A stretch of 64,000 bases of DNA from Methylovirgula sp. 4M-Z18 (lineage in GTDB: Bacteria; Pseudomonadota; Alphaproteobacteria; Rhizobiales; Beijerinckiaceae). The stretch spans positions 1 to 64,000 of the forward strand of contig NZ_CP149575.1 in the NCBI RefSeq assembly GCF_037890675.1, given 5' to 3'. The notes beneath the pieces were generated by a model. It saw nothing but the letters and a program-made list of their open reading frames with translations. It did not search any database and was not told the DNA's origin. The position numbers were made by a program, and so were the translations under genes. Positions 18,708-27,037 of the stretch are shown here, piece by piece (the first letter of the stretch is position 1; each line of letters opens with the position of its first letter).

Positions 18708-19106
18708 CTAGATCGTTCCGCCGTTTCTATCAATGAGCGGTTGCCCCCACATTGTGACATAGGCGCCGCGCGCTGATTTTCGCCGCTCGGCTGCCTCTCG
18801 CTCTTCTTTGATTTCAAGGTGGGCGCTGCTCGGCCTTCGGTCGTCTGGCCAGCCCATGCAGCAGGCCGTCAAGGCCGCGTCGCAGGCTGCCCACCAGGTG
18901 TCCGCCCGATCGAAATCAACGTCCTCGGCCAACTCGCCAAACGCACCATTTGAGAACAGAGCAAATTCATCGCCCTCGACGGCAAAAACGCCGGCTACGG
19001 CATCCTGTGGGGAAATGCCGGCATCGTAAAAGACCTTCCAGGCTGCCGCGATACCGCGCGCGATTTCCTCGTCGGTCGCACCGGGAACTGTGATCTCAAG
19101 GGTCAT
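18708..19106 (-). CDS. Hypothetical protein, 132 aa
   Basis: I prefer the ATG at 19106 (MTLEITVPGATDEEIARGIA), which follows a GGAGGGTGG ribosome-binding site; a frame 11 codons longer is open. The protein is acidic with a Trp/Cys-rich middle (DTWWAACDAALTACCMGWP) and a basic coiled segment near the end. No known domain. It heads the three-gene minus-strand set that ends with the zinc ribbon. Confidence 0.6.
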   Translation of the reverse strand: MTLEITVPGATDEEIARGIAAAWKVFYDAGISPQDAVAGVFAVEGDEFALFSNGAFGELAEDVDFDRADTWWAACDAALTACCMGWPDDRRPSSAHLEIKEEREAAERRKSARGAYVTMWGQPLIDRNGGTI

Positions 19107-19139
19107 TTCCACCCTCCGAAAAGAACGAAATAGGAACAT

Positions 19140-19663
19140 AGCACGGACTGGCAGCCGCGCAAGTCCTGAGTTTCAGGGGTAGAGCGCATGTCCACACGAC
19201 ACGACGGCGAGGAAGATGTCGGCCAAAGCAATCGGCGCGTCAGCGACGGGCAAAAAGGCAGTCTAAGGAGGCCGAGCAAAGCGGTGCCCGAAGGGCACGG
19301 CCGGAACAGTCTGCCGGCGAAAAGACGGAAAAAGGTGCGCCGCAGGAGGCCGAGCGAAACGTTGCCGGCACGGCACGGCCGGGACCCACGCGCCCCGCCT
19401 TTTCGCCACCCTATTGTGCAAGAGGGATCGTATCCAAAAGGCGGAGACGTTTACGGCTCCGTTCCGCTCGCGGAATAGAGCCCGGCCCCAAGGGCTTGCC
19501 AGGACTCAGCTTTTTCTAGCTAGGCATCGGATAACAGCGTCGGATCATCACATTTCCAAGGTTGGCACCACCACTTCATTGTGGGGATAGCCTCGTGCCG
19601 GCCCAGTCCTGCGCGTCGGTGCTGACGCGAAGATAAATACGGGCGACGCGCCTCGCGGCAAAC
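19140..19663. other. Gene-poor stretch with two imperfect 45-base repeats
   Basis: No convincing gene. Around 19268-19312 and 19342-19388 the same pattern occurs twice: AGGAGGCCGAGC, then AAACGTTGCC or a near match, then CACGGCCGG. The frame across it is Arg-rich and of poor composition, so I read it as noncoding repeats. Confidence 0.35.
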
Positions 19664-19879
19664 TCAGTGCAATTTGCGTTCAGCCGGTACGAACGGCACC
19701 AAATTACCGTCCTCATCCCGGCCGTCATCGAGCATGGTTTGCTTGTAGACCGCCCAAGCGTCGGCGACGATGCCCGTGTTACCGGCCATGCGCATCCAGT
19801 ATTGGCGGGAGGGCTCTGTCAGAACATTCCACCATGCCATGCCGGCACGCTCATCGTCTGTGGGGGTGCGGTCGATCAT
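19664..19879 (-). CDS. Small conserved hypothetical protein, 71 aa
   Basis: The product opens MIDRTPTDDERAGMAWWNVL and continues with a Trp-containing helix (SRQYWMRMAGNTGIVADAW). The 'GMAWWN-L-E--R--WM--A' pattern is one I associate with small orphan proteins on alphaproteobacterial plasmids. Function unknown. It is divergent from the YhaO-like gene, with 157 bases between them. Confidence 0.6.
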   Translation of the reverse strand: MIDRTPTDDERAGMAWWNVLTEPSRQYWMRMAGNTGIVADAWAVYKQTMLDDGRDEDGNLVPFVPAERKLH

Positions 19880-20036
19880 CGTGCCTCCTCGACGGCCAAA
19901 TAGCTATAGTCTAGCGGATCTATTTTAGGCCGGCTGACGCATGGCACAAGGAGCAATTTAAATGCCCCCGGCGCAGTGGTCCAATCCAAAAGACCTTTGA
20001 CTTTACATTGATCCCGAATGCCCGGAAGAATGCGCA

Positions 20037-21308
20037 ATGCCATTCAAGTTCGTCCATACTGCCGACCTCCATCTCGACTCTCCATTGCGCTCGCTGGCAC
20101 TGCGCAGCCGCGACCTTGCCGAGCTGATCGGTGACGCAACACGCCAGGCCTTAGTCGCGATCATCGATCTCTGCATCGATGAGCAAGTGGATGCGCTGAT
20201 AATCGCGGGCGATCTGTACGACGGCGATCAGACATCGATGAAGACCGCTCGGTTTCTGGCCAACCAGATGCAGCGGCTGCATGACGCTGGCATCGCCACC
20301 TTCGTGATCCGCGGCAATCATGATGCTCTGTCACGCATCACTCAGGAACTGATCTTGCCACCATCAGTCACCGTGTTTGGCGGTCGTTCCCACGCCGTCG
20401 ATCTTGTTCGCGGGGATCTGGCTCTGGCGTTCCATGGCCTGAGCTTCGCAAAACCTCAGGCTCCGGAAAGCCTTCTCGAGAAATATCATCGCCCTACCCC
20501 GGACGCGGTCAACATTGGCATCATGCATACGAGCCTGGCCGGAGCGCCGGGGCACGATCTCTATGCTCCTTGCAGGGCCGCGGACCTGCACAGCTGGGGT
20601 TTCGACTACTGGGCTCTTGGGCATGTCCATGTCCGGGCACAGCACCCAGGTGATCGCATGGTGATCATGCCAGGAATGCCACAAGGCCGGGACATAAACG
20701 AGGGCGGCGAAAAGACGGTCACCCTTGTCACAATCAATGATGATCGCAGCCTCATCGTCGAGGAGAGACCCACCAGCACTGCCCAATTCGAACGGATCCA
20801 GGTCGATCTTTCCTCGGCCGAGACTTGGCTAGACGCGGCAGAATTCATTGAGCAGGGCATAGGTGTCGCGCGCGATCGGACACGCTCAGCGCATCTTGTC
20901 GGCCGTCTTCGGCTGACCGGTGCGACGCCCCTGTCATGGCAGCTGCGCCACGATCGCGATCTGCTGCTGGCGGAAACGGAGCAGCGCGCCGAGGGTCTTG
21001 GCAAGACATGGGTGGAGAAGATCGAGATCGCCACCACAGCCAATGAGAGCATGCCGGTCGGAAGCGTTACAGCCGATCCGATCATGGAACTCGGCGAACT
21101 GATGCGCAGCGACATCATCCAACAGCACGGTGTTCGCGAAGTCATGCGCGATCTGGTGAAGGAGCTGCGAGATGATTTGCCACCTGAAGCACGCGGTTTC
21201 AGCGGCAGTGACGAGGCAGCGTTCGAAGCTCTGATCGACCAGCTGCTCGCGGAAGGCAGTGAGGACATGCTAGCCCGGTTGAAGCCGGAAACGTCGGGAA
21301 TCAGCTAA
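20037..21308 (+). CDS. YhaO/SbcD-like metallophosphoesterase nuclease
   Basis: A 423-aa Mre11-family exonuclease subunit. The metallophosphoesterase motifs are all present: FVHTADLHLDSPL (residues 5-17), IIAGDLYDGD (about 56-65), IRGNHDAL (about 89-96), IMHTSLAG (about 162) and GHVHVR (about 196). The C-terminal capping region is helical. Family members bind two metal ions and cleave DNA ends together with a Rad50-type ATPase. The stop codon shares one base with the start of the next gene (TAATG), so the pair is coupled. It resembles B. subtilis YhaO more than SbcD. Confidence 0.88.
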   Translation: MPFKFVHTADLHLDSPLRSLALRSRDLAELIGDATRQALVAIIDLCIDEQVDALIIAGDLYDGDQTSMKTARFLANQMQRLHDAGIATFVIRGNHDALSRITQELILPPSVTVFGGRSHAVDLVRGDLALAFHGLSFAKPQAPESLLEKYHRPTPDAVNIGIMHTSLAGAPGHDLYAPCRAADLHSWGFDYWALGHVHVRAQHPGDRMVIMPGMPQGRDINEGGEKTVTLVTINDDRSLIVEERPTSTAQFERIQVDLSSAETWLDAAEFIEQGIGVARDRTRSAHLVGRLRLTGATPLSWQLRHDRDLLLAETEQRAEGLGKTWVEKIEIATTANESMPVGSVTADPIMELGELMRSDIIQQHGVREVMRDLVKELRDDLPPEARGFSGSDEAAFEALIDQLLAEGSEDMLARLKPETSGIS

Positions 21309-24300
21309 TGCGCCTGCGCCGACTCGACCTCACCCGCTACGGCAAATTCACCAACTATTCGATCGACTTCAACGAGCACATTTCCGGCACGCCGGATTTG
21401 CACATTATCTACGGCCTGAACGAGGCGGGTAAATCGACATCACTGTCGGCCTATCTCGACTTGCTGTTCGGGATAGAAGACCGCACGAAGTACGGCTTCC
21501 TTCATCAGGGCAAGGCAATGGAAATCGGTGCTTGCCTGGAATTCGACGGACGGGCCCATGAATTCAAGCGGCTCAAGCAGCGCAGTAACTCCCTGCTAGG
21601 CGCACACGGCCAGCCGGTGAACGAAGCGATCTTGAGCGTCCCGCTCGCGGGACTTACGCGAGACGCCTATCGCATGATGTTCTCCCTTGACGATCAGACA
21701 CTGGAAGATGGCGGCAACGCCATCCTCGAAAGCAAGGGCGATCTGGGGGAGCTGTTATTTTCGGCGAGCGCTGGCCTGGCCGGCATCAGTTCCATTCTCG
21801 AAACCTCGGTCGCTGAAGCAGACGGCATTTTCCGTAAGCGCGCGAGCTCGACGAAAATTGCCGGCCTCAAACGCCAGATCGCGGAACTCAAATCGCAGCG
21901 CGATGCGATCGACATACAGGCCTCGACCCACAGGGCGTTGACGACAGCGCTCGAGCAGGTCGAAGCGAAATATAACGCAGCCATGAAGGAAATCGGTGCA
22001 GCAAGGGCACGCCAGGAGGAGATCGCGCGCGTCCTGCGTGCTCACCCTTTGGCCACCGAATACCGTCTTCGCGAGGAGCAGCTTGCAGCATACAAGGACC
22101 TGCCGCATCCCCCGCATGAATGGCTGTCCGTACTTCCAGATCTCATGGTCCAGGAGACGCGGCTTCAAGCAGAACTCGCCGGCATCCAACAGCGCGAACA
22201 TAAGATTCGAGAAGAGATGAAAGGTCTGGTGACCGATGAACATCTTCTGACGATGACAGAGCGCCTCGATCACTTGGCAGATTCAGCTGCACGCTATGCC
22301 ACCGCCGAAGAGGACCTGCCGAAAAGAAAGGCTGCTCTGTCTGAATCGATCCGCAGGATCGACATGATCCTCGCCGCCCTGGGACAGGCGGATATCCCCG
22401 ACCCGAAGTCGCTGCTCATACCGGCTGCCACGATCGGGACGCTGCGCGACCTGATTGGCAAGAAGTCCGGCATTGATGTTGCGCGACAGTCGGCTGAAAA
22501 AGAGCATGACGCTACAAGGCAGGCGCTAGCCAAAGAACAGCACGCCAGGCAGGCGCTCGGTACTCAAGGTGCATCGCTTGACGCCGGCAAAGTCGCACAG
22601 CTTCAATCTGTTCTGAGCCACCTGCGTGACGGCAACTTTGTCGCCGAATTCCGCTTTGCCGAGCGGAGTATTCCCGCCAACCGCCAAGCCTTCGATGATG
22701 CCGCGAGTGAGCTGCACCCATGGACTGGTGACGGCGACGCTCTTCGGAGAATCTTACCCCCCGCTGCCGATCGCCTTGAAACCTGGAAATTGATGCTCAA
22801 CGGCCTCGACAGGCGCCGCTTGCAGGCCGCCGAGCGGAACAGAGAACTTGCAACAAGACACGAGCAGAGTGCGGCAAGGCTTGCTGCGCTCCGGGACACC
22901 GCCAACATCATGGATGATGAGGAGGCGCAGGCTGCTCTCCTCCAACGGGATGAGGCATGGCAACGGCATCTGTCGACTCTCGATCGCGAAACGGCTGACC
23001 GATTTGAGACCCACATGCGAAACACCGATGCCGTTGCTGCGGCACGTCTCGACAGAGCCAAAGAACTCGAGGAGCTGCGCTCACTGGCCACCGAGCTGGC
23101 GGTAATTAAGGTTAACGGCGATCGGCAGCGGGAATTGCTGCGCGAAGCCGATGAGGAACTGGAGACTTTACGCCGTGAAATCAAATCGGAAACCCCGCTG
23201 GAGATCCCGCTGTGCGACGGGGCATCTCTGGGCTCGTGGTTGTTAACAATAGGCCGATGGACGGAGAATCGCACTTCGGCATTGGCTGCGTGGGACAAGC
23301 TGCGTCGTGTCTTGCGCGAACTCGATGAGGCCAAAGCTGCGCTTGCGGCGAAGCAGAATTCCCTTGCGAAGACACTGATCACTGTCGGCATCCACGTAGA
23401 TGGGTTGGATCTCGCTGCTTTGATGCAGGCGGCCGACAACGTCCTCGCGGACCATGCTGCGCTCCTGATCAAGCAGATAGAGGTAGACAAACGACTTGAT
23501 GAATCTAAAGCGGCCACGGTGCAACGAAAAGTGGCACTCGACGAAGCGGTCACCGCCTTCGATGTGTGGCAACGTGACTGGACAGATGCCCTTGTAACCA
23601 CTTGGTTCGCGGAGCAACAAGGCACCGTTGGCGTTGTCCGGGAGATTCTTGACGTGGTCGCCGATCTGCCCGAGGCGCTGCGCGAGCGGGATGATCTACA
23701 GCATCGAATCGATTCCATGGAGGCCAATCAAAAGGCATTCGCGGATATGATCATGCAGCTGCATGAAGCTCTCGGTGAAACGTTCGATGGCAAGAGTCCT
23801 CTCGCCGCCGCAAAGATTCTGATCCGACGGCGCGACGACGCCATGCAGATCGAAGCGAAACGGCGGGAGCGGGACCAGGCCCTTGTCGATCTCGCGATGG
23901 AACGCGATCGGCAGGCGGGCGAGACCGCGATCCATGATGCGCAAAAGAGGGATATGACGGACTTCTTACGCGTCGAAACCTTGGCCGACGTTCGGCAAGT
24001 GCTGGAGCGCTGTCGGAAGAGGGATGAGCTGGTCCAGCAGCAGGGTAAGCTTGAACGGCAGATCATCAGTGACATGCCGTCGCGATCAGCGCAGGATGCC
24101 CTGATCCGCCTCATCGATATCGACCTGTCTGAGCTTCAGCGAGAGCAAGCTGAGCTCGTGACACGCGTTGACGCTCTCGACGGGCACGCAAAGAACCTTT
24201 TTGCCGACAGGGCGCGTGCGAACGACAGCCTGACCGCCATTGGAGGGGACGATGCCGTCGCCCGTCTTGAGGCGAGCCGGCGCACATCGCTCCTTGAAAT

Positions 24301-24790
24301 CGAGGATCTGGCGCTGCGCTATCTTCGCTTGAGAAGCGGCAGTCTTGTCGCCGATCATGGCATCCGCGCCTATAGGGACAAACACCGAAGCGCAATGATG
24401 AGCCGCGCATCCGAAGCATTTCGGCTGATCACTCGCGACGAGTACACCGGCCTTGCCACGCGGCCTGACAAAGATCGCGAAGTCCTGATCGGGTTATCGC
24501 GGAATGGCGGCTCCAAGGTTGCGGTCGAACTATCCAAGGGCACTCAGTTTCAGCTGTATTTAGCATTGCGCGTGGCCGGATACGAGGAGTTTGCGGCGGT
24601 GCGGCCCTCGGTCCCCTTCGTTGCCGACGACATCATGGAGACCTTCGACGAGCCCCGCTCGGAGGAGGTCTTTCGCCTATTGGGGCAAATGGCCCAGGTG
24701 GGGCAGGTGATTTATCTGACCCACCATCGGCATCTGTGCGAGATTGCGGCCGACACAGTTCCCCTCGCAAAGATCCACGAAATCACCTAG
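21308..24790 (+). CDS. YhaN/SbcC-like SMC-type ATPase
   Basis: A 1160-aa ABC/SMC-class ATPase. The N-terminal half-site has Walker A YGLNEAGKST near residue 41 and a Q-loop region (FLHQGKAME). Long heptad-rich coiled coils run from about 190 to 1000. The C-terminal half-site has the Walker B region VPFVADDIMETFDE (about 1105) and the His switch YLTHHRHL. It should form a complex with the upstream nuclease that binds and trims DNA ends. The N-terminal AAA_27 style (RLDLTRYGKFTNYSIDF) is typical of YhaN. Possible roles are double-strand break repair or restriction of foreign DNA. Confidence 0.88.
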   Translation: MRLRRLDLTRYGKFTNYSIDFNEHISGTPDLHIIYGLNEAGKSTSLSAYLDLLFGIEDRTKYGFLHQGKAMEIGACLEFDGRAHEFKRLKQRSNSLLGAHGQPVNEAILSVPLAGLTRDAYRMMFSLDDQTLEDGGNAILESKGDLGELLFSASAGLAGISSILETSVAEADGIFRKRASSTKIAGLKRQIAELKSQRDAIDIQASTHRALTTALEQVEAKYNAAMKEIGAARARQEEIARVLRAHPLATEYRLREEQLAAYKDLPHPPHEWLSVLPDLMVQETRLQAELAGIQQREHKIREEMKGLVTDEHLLTMTERLDHLADSAARYATAEEDLPKRKAALSESIRRIDMILAALGQADIPDPKSLLIPAATIGTLRDLIGKKSGIDVARQSAEKEHDATRQALAKEQHARQALGTQGASLDAGKVAQLQSVLSHLRDGNFVAEFRFAERSIPANRQAFDDAASELHPWTGDGDALRRILPPAADRLETWKLMLNGLDRRRLQAAERNRELATRHEQSAARLAALRDTANIMDDEEAQAALLQRDEAWQRHLSTLDRETADRFETHMRNTDAVAAARLDRAKELEELRSLATELAVIKVNGDRQRELLREADEELETLRREIKSETPLEIPLCDGASLGSWLLTIGRWTENRTSALAAWDKLRRVLRELDEAKAALAAKQNSLAKTLITVGIHVDGLDLAALMQAADNVLADHAALLIKQIEVDKRLDESKAATVQRKVALDEAVTAFDVWQRDWTDALVTTWFAEQQGTVGVVREILDVVADLPEALRERDDLQHRIDSMEANQKAFADMIMQLHEALGETFDGKSPLAAAKILIRRRDDAMQIEAKRRERDQALVDLAMERDRQAGETAIHDAQKRDMTDFLRVETLADVRQVLERCRKRDELVQQQGKLERQIISDMPSRSAQDALIRLIDIDLSELQREQAELVTRVDALDGHAKNLFADRARANDSLTAIGGDDAVARLEASRRTSLLEIEDLALRYLRLRSGSLVADHGIRAYRDKHRSAMMSRASEAFRLITRDEYTGLATRPDKDREVLIGLSRNGGSKVAVELSKGTQFQLYLALRVAGYEEFAAVRPSVPFVADDIMETFDEPRSEEVFRLLGQMAQVGQVIYLTHHRHLCEIAADTVPLAKIHEIT

Positions 24791-24824
24791 GCGCTGCAAC
24801 AATTCATCAACGTTCATGGCGGTG

Positions 24825-24908
24825 GCGGTACCCGCGTCGCCGTACGTGGCTTGCTAGGGTATTTTCAGCCGATTGATTTGGCCTTCGGCACTGTCCACTG
24901 CTCCCAGC
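24825..24908 (-). mobile_element. Decayed ISL3-type transposase 3' scar
   Basis: Read on the minus strand, this stretch matches the C-terminal 'WSNGQAEGQINRLKTLKRAMYG' coding region also present at 34.85-34.95 kb, but with frameshifts; one frame still reads SAEGQINRLK. It is too broken to code and marks an old insertion at the left border of the defence-like island. Confidence 0.55.
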
Positions 24909-24950
24909 GCACTTTCGTTTCGGTCCGGGTACTAAACCGAATTCAATGCC

Positions 24951-26120
24951 CTATTGCTCAACCTCGTTCGGTTCGATCGGCTTTTCTGATAGCAGCAAGG
25001 CATCCTCCATGAGCTTTTGCATGTCGTAGAATACCGAATTTTCCGAGTACAATTCTGCAAACCTTTTGGGATTGTCACGCATGTTCGGCATCGGTTTGTC
25101 GAATGAAAGACCGAGGTAAGCCGTCAGTGCCAATCGAAACATAGGAGCTGCAAAATGTAGAATGTGCCGGCCGCTAAGCAGGGTCAACGTTTCCACACCC
25201 ACGGGCTCTCCGTGCAGAAACTTGTTCCGCACATCGTACAGAGCCTTGTAGGTTGCACCAACGAGGTTCGTTTGGATCTCAGTACGGCGCTTTCCATTTC
25301 GAAGCAAAACCGTTCGATCCTGGTTTCTGAGTCCTGGCCGCTTCCAGTCGACTTTCGACAACAACGCCAAAACTTTCGAGAGGTTGGCTCGCCCATCATG
25401 AGCAAGGATTTCGAAGGCACTTACCCATAGGGCTACAGATCGACCGCGATCGTGAAGGTTTGCGTCACTTCCACCCGGCATCTTGGAGGCAGCCCTTGCC
25501 ATATCGAGCGCGCGAAAGAGCCTTCGATGCTCTGCGGTATCGTTGCCTGCGATTTTATAGTCGCTCCATCGGTCGAGAAGTGTGGTAAGCAGAGGTCCGT
25601 CGAGATCGGACTCCTGCAGCTGCCGATTTGGCAGCGCGGGCGCCGGCTTTGGACGGAGTTTTCCAAGGTCGTGTATTCCCTGCATTCCCGGCGTCAGCGC
25701 GTATACTAGCCCGCCCTGATCTCGTCCCAATGTCCACGGGTAGACGTCGAAAGCATCGGAATACGGTAGGCCGGCTGCCCGATTCCAACAGACAGCACGA
25801 GCATTGCTGTTGACCACGGCGCTCACAGAGATCGCGTCTCGGAACCCGCCAAGTGCTGCAACGGTCCGGATTGGATCTGAAGCATCCACCTTCATCATTA
25901 TGACGGACGGGAAAATTTGCGCGCCGAACTCATTTTTAAAAGCGCTCAGAAGTCGGTTCAGGTTAGGGGAGCGTTTGGCTTCAACACGAACCCGCTCGTC
26001 GAAGTAATGCATGAAACCAACCTGGTCGCGTACGATCGACACGTCGCTCATGACGTTCGGCAATACCCAAACTGGCACCCAGGCAGGGGGTTCGGTCGCT
26101 GGTTCGTCTGATACTGTCAT
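24951..26120 (-). CDS. HEPN-like hypothetical protein, 389 aa
   Basis: A soluble protein of unknown family. Near the C-terminus, YDVRNKFLHGEPVG (about residues 305-318) contains an R-x4-H motif of the kind that forms the active site of HEPN ribonucleases and of Apea-like HEPN proteins, which occur in phage defence. Just before it, VALWVSAFEILAHDGRANLSKVLALL also fits the helical Apea/HEPN layout (about 250). The N-terminal half (VMMKVDASDPIRTVAALGGF) is unrecognised. It is monocistronic, bordered by an ISL3 scar downstream and gene-poor DNA upstream. The RNase role is an inference. Confidence 0.65.
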   Translation of the reverse strand: MTVSDEPATEPPAWVPVWVLPNVMSDVSIVRDQVGFMHYFDERVRVEAKRSPNLNRLLSAFKNEFGAQIFPSVIMMKVDASDPIRTVAALGGFRDAISVSAVVNSNARAVCWNRAAGLPYSDAFDVYPWTLGRDQGGLVYALTPGMQGIHDLGKLRPKPAPALPNRQLQESDLDGPLLTTLLDRWSDYKIAGNDTAEHRRLFRALDMARAASKMPGGSDANLHDRGRSVALWVSAFEILAHDGRANLSKVLALLSKVDWKRPGLRNQDRTVLLRNGKRRTEIQTNLVGATYKALYDVRNKFLHGEPVGVETLTLLSGRHILHFAAPMFRLALTAYLGLSFDKPMPNMRDNPKRFAELYSENSVFYDMQKLMEDALLLSEKPIEPNEVEQ

Positions 26121-26462
26121 GCGCTGGATCCCTTCATGACCCTCATATGATTACCCCGCAGTCCGAATCGGCGAGATGCTACTACACCGCGTAAGACGCA
26201 CGGGCCATTGCGGAATAACGGAAGTGAGAAAATCGAGTGTGGGTCATAATGCGGTGACATCACCTCGGCGATGTGTGAAGGCTTCTTCAAAGGCGATCGG
26301 CGCTCATGCTCAATCCATCTTTACCGGCAAATTGTCCTCGCGCGAGGTCGGAGATTGCCGAGCCTTATCGCATCGATGAGAGCGAGATAAGCGTAGAGCC
26401 GTTCGTCCTTCTCGGCGGCTTCCGGCACACTTTTGAATGGCGGCTCGACCGATTGGCCCATA

Positions 26463-26755
26463 TCCTTGTCGGGATACGTTTAAAAATGAGAAATTGGTTT
26501 GAGTAATTTCAGTGGCTTGGTGAACAGCAGCAATTTGAGAATATACATTTTATTTGAGAATTCGATCTCTCAACGTTTGCTTTCGAAATCTCCGCCGAAT
26601 AGCCATCAAAAGTGAGAATGTGCCTGCCCTGGCGGTCGATGATGAACCGGCATTTTTTTGCCATGTCATCGAACCGCTTTCCAGTTTCTCAAATAAGATG
26701 GCCAGAACCGCCCGAGAGCGGAAGATTCTCATATTTAAACGTATCCCGACACGGA
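26463..26755. repeat. 30-bp inverted repeats enclosing about 230 bases
   Basis: 26463-26492 and the reverse complement of 26726-26755 match at 28 of 30 positions; the shared core is TGTCGGGATACGTTTAAA. The enclosed DNA contains TTTGAGAAT and its complement several times and is AT-richer than its surroundings. The whole 26.12-27.04 kb gap has no convincing long gene. This looks like a small non-autonomous mobile element, or the two ends of a deleted insertion. Confidence 0.55.
26509..26664 (-). CDS. Possible small ORF inside the inverted-repeat element
   Basis: A 51-aa frame from ATG at 26664 begins MAKKCRFIIDRQGRHILTFD, which has protein-like composition, then becomes Cys/Ser-rich and poor. 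It may be a fragment of a former gene rather than an expressed one. No homologue recognised. Confidence 0.2.
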   Translation of the reverse strand: MAKKCRFIIDRQGRHILTFDGYSAEISKANVERSNSQIKCIFSNCCCSPSH

Positions 26756-27037
26756 GAAAAATAATCGAAGATGCCGCGACACGTCTCCGCAAGCCGGGCA
26801 AAAATGATAGTGAAGAATGGGATATCATCGACCTTATTGCAATTATGTCGCAATGACAGACGAATAGCGCCGGTATATGCCAACGTGAAATTGGCGCAGG
26901 ACCGTTCACCGGACACTTACTTCTAGGTATCTGGGGTAGAGGACTTCTCGCTCGCAAACGTTCGAGTCGTCGATTAACCGGCACACGCGAAGCGGGGCAC
27001 GATCCGCCCACCAAGATCGCCGCGACCCGTGGCTGGC

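Noticed and set aside
19188-19478. A 96-codon plus-strand frame
   Set aside because: It runs through the two GC-rich repeats, gives an Arg/Lys/Gly-rich product without fold-like pattern, and has no similar neighbour.
26550-27014. A 154-codon minus-strand frame in the gap upstream of ietS
   Set aside because: Composition is Arg/Ser-rich and irregular, it runs across one arm of the inverted repeat, and no ribosome-binding site is visible.
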